Shown: piece after piece, positions 50,479-60,985 of the stretch
Layout of the letters: each line of letters opens with the position of its first letter
Numbering within the stretch: position 1 is the stretch's first letter
Source: Andrena cerasifolii
Lineage: Eukaryota; Arthropoda; Insecta; Hymenoptera; Andrenidae
Reading direction: 5' to 3'
Length of the DNA stretch: 64,000 bases
Assembly: GCF_050908995.1 (NCBI RefSeq)
Contig: NW_027484954.1
Location: 26,607-90,606 of the forward strand
Notes under the pieces: generated by a model
Databases searched by the model: none
Seen by the model: the letters and a program-made list of their open reading frames with translations, nothing else
Told to the model about the DNA's origin: nothing
Translations under genes and position numbers: made by a program

Positions 50479-51000
50479 TTTTACTCGTTTTACTCGTTTT
50501 ACTCGTTTTACTCGTTTAACTCGTTTTACTCGTTTTACTCGTTTTACACGTTTTACTCGTTTTACACGTTTTACTCGTTTTACCCGTTTTATTCGTTTTA
50601 CTCGTTTTACTCGTTTTACTCGATTTACACGTTTTACTCGTTTTACTCGTTTTACTCGTTTTACTAGTTTTGCTCGTTTTACTCGTTTTACTAGTTTTGC
50701 TCGTTTTACTCGTTCTACTCGTTTTACTCGTTTAACTCGTTTTACTCGTTTTACTCGTTTTACTCGTTTTACTCGTTTAACTCGTTTTACTCGTTTTACT
50801 CGTTTTACACGTTTTACTCGTTTTACACGTTTTACTCGTTTTACCCGTTTTATTCGTTTTACTCGTTTTACTCGTTTTACTCGATTTACACGTTTTACTC
50901 GTTTTACTCGTTTTACTCGTTTTACTAGTTTTGCTCGTTTTACTCGTTTTACTAGTTTTGCTCGTTTTACTCGTTCTACTCGTTTTACTCGTTTAACTCG
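50479..51000. repeat. 261-bp monomer pair 3
   Basis: Monomers 50,479-50,739 and 50,740-51,000, 2,673 bp (297 units) after pair 2. TTCTACTCG at 50,713 and 50,974. Confidence 0.92.
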
Positions 51001-52390
51001 TTTTACTCGTTTTACTCGTTTTACTCGTTTTACCCGTTTTATTCGTTTTACTCGTTTTACTCGTTTTACTCGTTTTACTCGTTTTACTCGTTTTACTCGT
51101 TTTACTCGTTTTACTCGTTTTACTCGTTTTACTCGTTTTACTCGTTTTACTCGATTTACTCGTTTTACTAGTTTTACTAGTTTTGCTCGTTTTGCTCGTT
51201 TTACTCGTTTTACTCGTTTTACTAGTTTTGCTCGTTTTACTCGTTTTACTCGTTTTACTCGTTTTACTCGGTTTACTCGTTTTACTCGTTTTACTCGATT
51301 TACTCGGTTTACTCGTTTTACTCGTTTTACTCGTTTTACTCGTTTTACTCGTTTTACTAGTTTTACCCGTTTTACCCGTTTTACTCGTTTTACTCGTTTT
51401 ACTCGTTTTTCTCGTTTTACTCGTTTTACCCGTTTTACTCGTTTTACTCGCTTTACTCGTTTTACTCGTTTTACTCGTTTTACTCGTTTTACTCGTTTTA
51501 CTAGTTTTACTAGTTTTACTCGTTTTACTCGTTTTACTCGTTTAACTCGTTTAACTCGTTTTACTCGTTTTACTCGGTTTACTCGTTTTACTCGTTTTAC
51601 TCGTTTTACTCGTTTTACTCGTTTTACTCGTTTTACTCGTTTTACTCGTTTTACTCGTTTTACTCGTTTTACTCGTTTTACTCGTTTTACTCGTTTTACA
51701 CGTTATACTCGTTTTACACGTTTTACTCGTTTTACTCGTTTTACTCGTTTTGCTCGTTTTACTCGTTTTACTCGTTTTACTCGTTTTACTCGCTTTACTC
51801 GTTTTACTCGTTTTACTCGGTTTACTCGTTTTACTCGTTTTACTCGTTTTACTCGTTTTACTCGTTTTACTCGTTTTACTCGTTTTACTCGTTTTACTCG
51901 TTTTACTCGTTTTACTCGTTTTACTCGTTTAACTAGTTTTACTCGTTTTACTCGTTTTACTAGTTTTGCTCGTTTTACTCGTTTTACTCGTTTTACTCGT
52001 TTTACTAGTTTTGCTCGTTTTACTCGTTTTACTCGTTTTACTCGTTTAACTCGTTTTACTCGTTTTACTCGTTTTACTCGTTTTACCCGTTTTATTCGTT
52101 TTACTCGTTTTACTCGTTTTACTCGTTTTACTCGTTTTACTCGTTTTACTCGTTTTACTCGTTTTACTCGTTTTACTCGTTTTACTCGTTTTACTCGTTT
52201 TACTCGTTTTACTCGTTTTACTAGTTTCACTCGTTTTACTCGTTTTACTAGTTTTACTCGTTTTACTCGTTTTACTCGTTTTACTCGTTTTACTCGTTTT
52301 ACTCGTTTTACTCGTTTTACTCGTTTTACTCGTTTTACTAGTTTCACTCGTTTTACTCGTTTTACTAGTTTTACTCGTTTAACTAGTTTA
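50479..52390. repeat. X segment, copy 2
   Basis: Matches copy 1 at +2,673 bp and copy 3 at +4,500/4,491 bp. Unlike copy 1 it has an extra ATTTACTCG before GTTTACTCG near 51,300, shared with copy 3 and with the partial copy at 54,774, so copies 2 and 3 are closer relatives. Copy 1 also lacks the doubled TTTAACTCG near 51,541. Confidence 0.83.
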
Positions 52391-52611
52391 ACTCGTTATA
52401 CTCGTTTTACTCGTTTTACTCGTTTTACTCGTTTTACTCGTTTTACTCGTTTTACTCGTTTTACTATTTTTACTCGTTTTACTCGTTTTACTAGTTTTAC
52501 TCGTTATACTCGTTTTACTAGTTTTACTCGTTTTACTCGGTTTACTCGATTTACTCGGTTTACTCGTTTTACTCGTTTTACTCGTTTTACTCGTTTTACT
52601 CGTTTTACACG
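52380..52611. repeat. Rearranged junction between X copies
   Basis: TTTAACTAG-TTTAACTCG-TTATACTCG near 52,380-52,400 is followed by a consensus run, TTTTACTAT near 52,464, TTATACTCG near 52,502, then GTTTACTCG-ATTTACTCG-GTTTACTCG and, in place of CTAG-CTAG-TTTTGCTCG, plain units into TTTTACACG-TTATACTCG near 52,611. It is a 198-bp block cut at unit 19 and joined to the middle of an X segment. Confidence 0.7.
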
Positions 52612-53286
52612 TTATACTCGTTTTACACGTTTTACTCGTTTTACTCGTTTTACTCGTTTTGCTCGTTTTACTCGTTTTACTCGTTTTACTCGTTTTACTC
52701 GCTTTACTCGTTTTACTCGTTTTACTCGGTTTACTCGTTTTACTCGTTTTACTCGTTTTACTCGTTTTACTCGTTTTACTCGTTTTACTCGTTTTACTCG
52801 TTTTACTCGTTTTACTCGTTTTACTCGTTTTACTCGTTTTACTCGTTTTACTCGTTTTACTCGTTTTACTCGTTTAACTAGTTTTACTCGTTTTACTCGT
52901 TTTACTAGTTTTGCTCGTTTTACTCGTTTTACTCGTTTTACTCGTTTTACTAGTTTTGCTCGTTTTACTCGTTTTACTCGTTTTACTCGTTTAACTCGTT
53001 TTACTCGTTTTACTCGTTTTACTCGTTTTACCCGTTTTATTCGTTTTACTCGTTTTACTCGTTTTACTCGTTTTACTCGTTTTACTCGTTTTACTCGTTT
53101 TACTCGTTTTACTCGTTTTACTCGTTTTACTCGTTTTACTCGTTTTACTCGTTTTACTCGTTTTACTAGTTTCACTCGTTTTACTCGTTTTACTAGTTTT
53201 ACTCGTTTTACTCGTTTTACTCGTTTTACTCGTTTTACTCGTTTTACTCGTTTTACTCGTTTTACTCGTTTTACTCGTTTTACTCG

Positions 53287-53484
53287 TTTTACTAGTTTCA
53301 CTCGTTTTACTCGTTTTACTAGTTTTACTCGTTTTACTCGTTTTACTCGTTTTACTATTTTTACTCGTTTTACTCGTTTTACTAGTTTTACTCGTTATAC
53401 TCGTTTTACTAGTTTTACTCGTTTTACTCGGTTTACTCGATTTACTCGGTTTACTAGTTTTACTAGTTTTGCTCGTTTTGCTCG
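53287..53484. repeat. 198-bp block
   Basis: GTTTACTAG subtype, 3,591 bp (399 units) from the reference copy. It is the start of the second Y segment. Confidence 0.9.
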
Positions 53485-54069
53485 TTTTACTCGTTTTACT
53501 CGTTTTACTCGTTTTACTCGTTTTACTAGTTTTGCTCGTTTTACTCGTTTTACTCGTTTTACTCGTTTTACTCGTTTTACTCGGTTTACTCGTTTTACTC
53601 GTTTTACTCGTTTTACTCGGTTTACTCGTTTTACTCGTTTTACTCGTTTTACTCGTTTTACTCGTTTTACTCGTTTTACTCGTTTTACTAGTTTTACCCG
53701 TTTTACTCGTTTTACTCGTTTTACTCGTTTTACTCGTTTTACTCGTTTTACTCGTTTTACCCGTTTTACTCGTTTTACTCGCTTTACTCCTTTTACTCGT
53801 TTTACTCGTTTTACTCGTTTTACTAGTTTTACTAGTTTTACTCGTTTTACTCGTTTTACTCGTTTAACTAGTTTAACTCGTTTTACTCGTTTTACTCGGT
53901 TTACTCGTTTTACTCGTTTTACTCGTTTTACTCGTTTTACTCGTTTTACTCGTTTTACTCGTTTTACACGTTTTACTCGTTTTACACGTTTTACTCGTTT
54001 TACTCGTTTTACTCGTTTTGCTCGTTTTACTCGTTTTACTCGTTTTACTCGTTTTACTCGTTTTACTCG
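53485..54069. repeat. Y segment, copy 2
   Basis: Same 399-bp inner stretch (53,469-53,867) as copy 1 (49,878-50,276), with a consensus unit where copy 1 has TTTCACTCG. Confidence 0.83.
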
Positions 54070-54591
54070 TTTTACTCGTTTTACTCGTTTTACTCGTTTT
54101 ACTCGTTTAACTCGTTTTACTCGTTTTACTCGTTTTACACGTTTTACTCGTTTTACACGTTTTACTCGTTTTACCCGTTTTATTCGTTTTACTCGTTTTA
54201 CTCGTTTTACTCGATTTACACGTTTTACTCGTTTTACTCGTTTTACTCGTTTTACTAGTTTTGCTCGTTTTACTCGTTTTACTAGTTTTGCTCGTTTTAC
54301 TCGTTCTACTCGTTTTACTCGTTTAACTCGTTTTACTCGTTTTACTCGTTTTACTCGTTTTACTCGTTTAACTCGTTTTACTCGTTTTACTCGTTTTACA
54401 CGTTTTACTCGTTTTACACGTTTTACTCGTTTTACCCGTTTTATTCGTTTTACTCGTTTTACTCGTTTTACTCGATTTACACGTTTTACTCGTTTTACTC
54501 GTTTTACTCGTTTTACTAGTTTTGCTCGTTTTACTCGTTTTACTAGTTTTGCTCGTTTTACTCGTTCTACTCGTTTTACTCGTTTAACTCG
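54070..54591. repeat. 261-bp monomer pair 4
   Basis: Monomers 54,070-54,330 and 54,331-54,591, 3,591 bp (399 units) after pair 3. It is followed at only 909 bp by pair 5, so this pair and its right flank were duplicated locally. Confidence 0.92.
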
Positions 54592-54978
54592 TTTTACTCG
54601 TTTTACTCGTTTTACTCGTTTTACCCGTTTTATTCGTTTTACTCGTTTTACTCGTTTTACTCGTTTTACTCGTTTTACTCGTTTTACTCGTTTTACTCGT
54701 TTTACTCGTTTTACTCGTTTTACTCGTTTTACTCGTTTTACTCGATTTACTCGTTTTACTAGTTTTACTAGTTTTGCTCGTTTTGCTCGTTTTACTCGTT
54801 TTACTCGTTTTACTAGTTTTGCTCGTTTTACTCGTTTTACTCGTTTTACTCGTTTTACTCGGTTTACTCGTTTTACTCGTTTTACTCGATTTACTCGGTT
54901 TACTCGTTTTACTCGTTTTACTCGTTTTACTCGTTTTACTCGTTTTACTAGTTTTACACGTTTTACTCGTTTTACTCG

Positions 54979-55500
54979 TTTTACTCGTTTTACTCGTTTT
55001 ACTCGTTTTACTCGTTTAACTCGTTTTACTCGTTTTACTCGTTTTACACGTTTTACTCGTTTTACACGTTTTACTCGTTTTACCCGTTTTATTCGTTTTA
55101 CTCGTTTTACTCGTTTTACTCGATTTACACGTTTTACTCGTTTTACTCGTTTTACTCGTTTTACTAGTTTTGCTCGTTTTACTCGTTTTACTAGTTTTGC
55201 TCGTTTTACTCGTTCTACTCGTTTTACTCGTTTAACTCGTTTTACTCGTTTTACTCGTTTTACTCGTTTTACTCGTTTAACTCGTTTTACTCGTTTTACT
55301 CGTTTTACACGTTTTACTCGTTTTACACGTTTTACTCGTTTTACCCGTTTTATTCGTTTTACTCGTTTTACTCGTTTTACTCGATTTACACGTTTTACTC
55401 GTTTTACTCGTTTTACTCGTTTTACTAGTTTTGCTCGTTTTACTCGTTTTACTAGTTTTGCTCGTTTTACTCGTTCTACTCGTTTTACTCGTTTAACTCG
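54979..55500. repeat. 261-bp monomer pair 5
   Basis: Monomers 54,979-55,239 and 55,240-55,500, exactly 4,500 bp (500 units) after pair 3. It opens the third X segment. Confidence 0.92.
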
Positions 55501-56574
55501 TTTTACTCGTTTTACTCGTTTTACTCGTTTTACCCGTTTTATTCGTTTTACTCGTTTTACTCGTTTTACTCGTTTTACTCGTTTTACTCGTTTTACTCGT
55601 TTTACTCGTTTTACTCGTTTTACTCGTTTTACTCGTTTTACTCGTTTTACTCGATTTACTCGTTTTACTAGTTTTACTAGTTTTGCTCGTTTTGCTCGTT
55701 TTACTCGTTTTACTCGTTTTACTAGTTTTGCTCGTTTTACTCGTTTTACTCGTTTTACTCGTTTTACTCGGTTTACTCGTTTTACTCGTTTTACTCGATT
55801 TACTCGGTTTACTCGTTTTACTCGTTTTACTCGTTTTACTCGTTTTACTCGTTTTACTAGTTTTACCCGTTTTACCCGTTTTACTCGTTTTACTCGTTTT
55901 ACTCGTTTTTCTCGTTTTACTCGTTTTACCCGTTTTACTCGTTTTACTCGCTTTACTCGTTTTACTCGTTTTACTCGTTTTACTCGTTTTACTCGTTTTA
56001 CTAGTTTTACTAGTTTTACTCGTTTTACTCGTTTTACTCGTTTAACTCGTTTAACTCGTTTTACTCGTTTTACTCGGTTTACTCGTTTTACTCGTTTTAC
56101 TCGTTTTACTCGTTTTACTCGTTTTACTCGTTTTACTCGTTTTACTCGTTTTACTCGTTTTACTCGTTTTACTCGTTTTACTCGTTTTACACGTTATACT
56201 CGTTTTACACGTTTTACTCGTTTTACTCGTTTTACTCGTTTTGCTCGTTTTACTCGTTTTACTCGTTTTACTCGTTTTACTCGCTTTACTCGTTTTACTC
56301 GTTTTACTCGGTTTACTCGTTTTACTCGTTTTACTCGTTTTACTCGTTTTACTCGTTTTACTCGTTTTACTCGTTTTACTCGTTTTACTCGTTTTACTCG
56401 TTTTACTCGTTTTACTCGTTTAACTAGTTTTACTCGTTTTACTCGTTTTACTAGTTTTGCTCGTTTTACTCGTTTTACTCGTTTTACTCGTTTTACTAGT
56501 TTTGCTCGTTTTACTCGTTTTACTCGTTTTACTCGTTTAACTCGTTTTACTCGTTTTACTCGTTTTACTCGTTT

Positions 56575-56625
56575 TAACCCGTTTTATTCGTTTTACTCGT
56601 TTTACTCGTTTTACTCGTTTTAACT
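56575..56625. other. Two single-A insertions ending the long register
   Basis: A unit reads TTTTAACCCG near 56,573-56,582 and another TTTTAACTCG near 56,618-56,627, each with one A too many. They move the register from 6 to 8 modulo 9 and are the first indels after 48.6 kb. They also end the long Phe-Thr-Arg frame near 56,620. Confidence 0.85.
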
Positions 56626-56825
56626 CGTTTTACTCGTTTTACTCGTTTTACTCGTTTTACTCGTTTTACTCGTTTTACTCGTTTTACTCGTTTTACTCGT
56701 TTTACTCGTTTTACTAGTTTCACTCGTTTTACTCGTTTTACTAGTTTTACTCGTTTTACTCGTTTTACTCGTTTTACTCGTTTTACTCGTTTTACTCGTT
56801 TTACTCGTTTTACTCGTTTTACTCG

Positions 56826-57023
56826 TTTTACTAGTTTCACTCGTTTTACTCGTTTTACTAGTTTTACTCGTTTTACTCGTTTTACTCGTTTTACTATTTT
56901 TACTCGTTTTACTCGTTTTACTAGTTTTACTCGTTATACTCGTTTTACTAGTTTTACTCGTTTTACTCGGTTTACTCGATTTACTCGGTTTACTAGTTTT
57001 ACTAGTTTTGCTCGTTTTGCTCG
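56826..57023. repeat. 198-bp block
   Basis: GTTTACTAG subtype, 3,539 bp from the previous one (393 units plus the 2 inserted A's near 56.6 kb). The block itself is intact at 198 bp. Confidence 0.9.
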
Positions 57024-59647
57024 TTTTACTCGTTTTACTCGTTTTACTCGTTTTACTCGTTTTACTAGTTTTGCTCGTTTTACTCGTTTTACTCGTTTTA
57101 CTCGTTTTACTCGTTTTACTCGGTTTACTCGTTTTACTCGTTTTACTCGTTTTACTCGGTTTACTCGTTTTACTCGTTTTACTCGTTTTACTCGTTTTAC
57201 TCGTTTTACTCGTTTTACTAGTTTTACCCGTTTTACTCGTTTTACTCGTTTTACTCGTTTTACTCGTTTTACTCGTTTTACTCGTTTTACCCGTTTTACT
57301 CGTTTTACTCGCTTTACTCCTTTTACTCGTTTTACTCGTTTTACTCGTTTTACTAGTTTTACTAGTTTTACTCGTTTTACTCGTTTTACTCGTTTAACTA
57401 GTTTAACTCGTTTTACTCGTTTTACTCGGTTTACTCGTTTTACTCGTTTTACTCGTTTTACTCGTTTTACTCGTTTTACTCGTTTTACTCGTTTTACTCG
57501 TTTTACACGTTTTACTCGTTTTACACGTTTTACTCGTTTTACTCGTTTTACTCGTTTTGCTCGTTTTACTCGTTTTACTCGTTTTACTCGTTTTACTCGT
57601 TTTACTCGTTTTACTCGTTTTACTCGTTTTACTCGTTTTACTCGTTTTACTCGTTTTACTCGTTTTACTCGTTTTACTCGTTTTACTCGTTTTACTCGTT
57701 TTACTCGTTTTACTCGTTTTACTCGTTTAACTAGTTTTACTCGTTTTACTCGTTTTACTCGGTTTACTCGTTTTACTCGTTTTACTCGTTTTACTCGTTT
57801 TACTCGTTTTACTCGTTTTACTCGTTTTACTCGTTTTACTCGTTTTACACGTTTTACTCGTTTTACACGTTTTACTCGTTTTACTCGTTTTGCTCGTTTT
57901 ACTCGTTTTACTCGTTTTACTCGTTTTACTAGTTTTGCTCGTTTTACTCGTTTTACTCGTTTTACTCGTTTTACTCGATTTACTTGTTTTACTCGTTTTA
58001 CTCGTTTTACTAGTTTTACTCGTTTTACTCGTTTTACTCGTTTTACTCGTTTAACTCGTTTTACTCGTTTTACTCGTTTTACACGTTTTACTCGTTTTAC
58101 ACGTTTTACTCGTTTAACTCGTTTTACTCGTTTTACTCGTTTTACTCGTTTTACCCGTTTTATTCGTTTTACTCGTTTTACTCGTTTTACTCGTTTTACT
58201 CGTTTTACTCGTTTTACTCGTTTTACTCGTTTTACTCGTTTTACTCGTTTTACTCGTTTTACTCGTTTTACTCGTTTTACTCGTTTTACTCGTTTTACTC
58301 GTTTTACTCGTTTTACTCGTTTTACTCGTTTTACTCGTTTTACTAGTTTCACTCGTTTCACTCGTTTTACTAGTTTTACTCGTTTTACTCGTTTTACTCG
58401 TTTTACTCGTTTTACTCGTTTTACTCGTTTTACTCGTTTTACTCGTTTTACTCGTTTTACTAGTTTTACCCGTTTTACCCGTTTTACTCGTTTTACTCGT
58501 TTTACTCGTTTTACTCGTTTTACTCGTTTTACTCGTTTTACCCGTTTTACTCGTTTTACTCGCTTTACTCGTTTTACTCGTTTTACTCGTTTTACTCGTT
58601 TTACTCGTTTTACTAGTTTTACTAGTTTTACTCGTTTTACTCGTTTTACTCGTTTAACTCGTTTAACTCGTTTTACTCGTTTTACTCGGTTTACTCGTTT
58701 TACTCGTTTTACTCGTTTTACTCGTTTTACTCGTTTTACTCGTTTTACTCGTTTTACTCGTTTTACTCGTTTTACTCGTTTTACTCGTTTTACTCGTTTT
58801 ACTCGTTTTACTCGTTTTACACGTTTTACTCGTTTTACACGTTTTACTCGTTTTACTCGTTTTACTCGTTTTGCTCGTTTTACTCGTTTTACTCGTTTTA
58901 CTCGTTTTACTCGTTTTACTCGTTTTACTCGTTTTACTCGTTTTACTCGTTTTACTCGTTTTACTCGTTTTACTCGTTTTACTCGTTTTACTCGTTTTAC
59001 TCGTTTTACTCGTTTTACTCGTTTTACTCGTTTTACTCGTTTTACTCGTTTTACTCGTTTTACTCGTTTTACTCGTTTTACTCGTTTTACTCGTTTTACT
59101 CGTTTTACTCGTTTTACTCGTTTTACTCGTTTTACTCGTTTTACTCGTTTTACTCGTTTTACTCGTTTTACTAGTTTCACTCGTTTTACTCGTTTTACTA
59201 GTTTTACTCGTTTTACTCGTTTTACTCGTTTTACTCGTTTTACTCGTTTTACTCGTTTTACTCGTTTAACTCGTTTAACTCGTTTTACTCGTTTTACTCG
59301 TTTTACTCGGTTTACTCGTTTTACTCGTTTTACTAGTTTTGCTCGTTTTACTCGTTTTACTCGTTTTACTCGTTTTACTCGTTTTACTCGGTTTACTCGT
59401 TTTACTCGTTTTACTCGTTTTACTCGGTTTACTCGTTTTACTCGTTTTACTCGTTTTACTCGTTTTACTCGTTTTACTAGTTTTACTCGTTTTACTCGTT
59501 TTACTCGTTTTACTCGTTTTACTCGTTTTACCCGTTTTACTCGTTTTACTCGCTTTACTCCTTTTACTCGTTTTACTCGTTTTACTCGTTTTACTAGTTT
59601 TACTAGTTTTACTCGTTTTACTCGTTTTACTCGTTTAACTAGTTTAA
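56934..59647. repeat. Long-range duplication D4, right partner
   Basis: Distant partner of 34,441-37,250. Between the matching ends it has an ATTTACTTG to TTTTATTCG portion (about 57,977-58,165) that resembles 37,770-37,960 instead. It is therefore a mosaic of pieces that are 2-3 kb apart in the left copy. Confidence 0.72.
59172..59647. repeat. About 475-bp module
   Basis: Same order and the same 167-bp inner distance (CTAG at 59,172, TTTTGCTCG at 59,339). Unlike the next copies it is not preceded by TTTTACCCG-TTTTATTCG. Confidence 0.85.
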
Positions 59648-60110
59648 CTCGTTTTACTCGTTTTACTCGGTTTACTCGTTTTACTCGTTTTACTAGTTTT
59701 ACTAGTTTTACTCGTTTTACTCGTTTTACTCGTTTAACTAGTTTAACTCGTTTTACTCGTTTTACTCGGTTTACTCGTTTTACTCGTTTTACTCGTTTTA
59801 CTCGTTTTACTCGTTTTACTCGTTTTACTCGTTTTACTCGTTTTACTCGTTTTACACGTTTTACTCGTTTTACACGTTTTACTCGTTTTACTCGTTTTAC
59901 TCGTTTTGCTCGTTTTACTCGTTTTACTCGTTTTACTCGTTTTACTCGTTTTACTCGTTTTACTCGTTTTACTCGTTTTACTCGTTTTACTCGTTTTACT
60001 CGTTTTACTCGTTTTACTCGTTTTACTCGTTTAACTAGTTTTGCTCGTTTTACTCGTTTTACTCGGTTTACTCGTTTTACTCGTTTTACTCGTTTTACTC
60101 GTTTTACTCG

Positions 60111-60126
60111 TTTTACTCTTTACTCG
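60111..60126. other. 2-nt deletion
   Basis: Reads TTTTACTCTTTACTCG where two complete units would need 18 bases. It returns the register from 8 to 6 modulo 9. Confidence 0.85.
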
Positions 60127-60528
60127 TTTTACTCGTTTTACTCGTTTTACTCGTTTTACTCGTTTTACTCGTTTTACTCGTTTTACTCGTTTTACACGTT
60201 TTACTCGTTTTACACGTTTTACTCGTTTTACTCGTTTTACTCGTTTTGCTCGTTTTACTCGTTTTACTCGTTTTACTCGTTTTACTCGTTTTACTCGTTT
60301 TACTCGTTTTACTCGTTTTACTCGTTTTACTCGTTTTACTCGTTTTACTCGTTTTACTCGTTTTACTCGTTTTACTCGTTTTACTCGTTTTACTCGTTTT
60401 ACTCGTTTTACCCGTTTTATTCGTTTTACTCGTTTTACTCGTTTTACTCGTTTTACTCGTTTTACTCGTTTTACTCGTTTTACTCGTTTTACTCGTTTTA
60501 CTCGTTTTACTCGTTTTACTCGTTTTAC

Positions 60529-60985
60529 TAGTTTCACTCGTTTTACTCGTTTTACTAGTTTTACTCGTTTTACTCGTTTTACTCGTTTTACTCGTTTTAC
60601 TCGTTTTACTCGTTTTACTCGTTTAACTCGTTTAACTCGTTTTACTCGTTTTACTCGTTTTACTCGGTTTACTCGTTTTACTCGTTTTACTAGTTTTGCT
60701 CGTTTTACTCGTTTTACTCGTTTTACTCGTTTTACTCGTTTTACTCGGTTTACTCGTTTTACTCGTTTTACTCGTTTTACTCGGTTTACTCGTTTTACTC
60801 GTTTTACTCGTTTTACTCGTTTTACTCGTTTTACTAGTTTTACTCGTTTTACTCGTTTTACTCGTTTTACTCGTTTTACTCGTTTTACCCGTTTTACTCG
60901 TTTTACTCGCTTTACTCCTTTTACTCGTTTTACTCGTTTTACTCGTTTTACTAGTTTTACTAGTTTTACTCGTTTTACTCGTTTT
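60529..60985. repeat. About 475-bp module, tandem copy 1
   Basis: Preceded by TTTTACCCG-TTTTATTCG at 60,411. At the right end, paired CTAG is followed by consensus and TTTTACACG; the TTTAACTAG-TTTAACTCG seen in the other copies is absent. Confidence 0.86.

Larger units (their letters stand above)
7963..56574. repeat. 48.6-kb strictly in-register subarray
   Basis: The unit-final G was checked at many points (8,043; 19,626; 30,003; 44,043; 56,049) and is always at position 6 modulo 9, so about 5,400 consecutive units show substitutions but no net length change. The Phe-Thr-Arg frame has no stop across the entire stretch, because none of the variants seen can create one in that frame. The other frames are closed by particular variants: TTTTACTAG in Tyr-Ser-Phe, TTTAACTCG in Leu-Leu-Val and Ser-Lys-Thr, and TTATACTCG or TTTTACTCA in Arg-Val-Lys. 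Confidence 0.9.
54979..56825. repeat. X segment, copy 3
   Basis: 51,183-51,545 and 55,683-56,045 have the same length and variant order exactly 4,500 bp apart. Farther right the offset falls to 4,491 bp. The two extra A bases near 56,577 and 56,620 lie in this copy and have no counterpart in copies 1 and 2. Confidence 0.83.
56626..60110. repeat. Satellite in register 8
   Basis: Unbroken 9-bp register up to a 2-nt deletion at about 60,117. It holds the third Y segment, the right partner of D4, a run of about 33 consensus units near 58,872-59,170, and near 59,640-59,760 a directly repeated CTAG-CTAG / TTTAACTAG-TTTAACTCG / GTTTACTCG stretch. Confidence 0.82.

Noticed and set aside
44090..56623. 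A plus-strand open frame of 4,177 codons made of Phe-Thr-Arg repeats
   Set aside because: It is the direct translation of the 9-mer, starts at a chance TTG, has no ribosome-binding or splice context, and ends only because of an A insertion near 56.6 kb. No unique domain is present.
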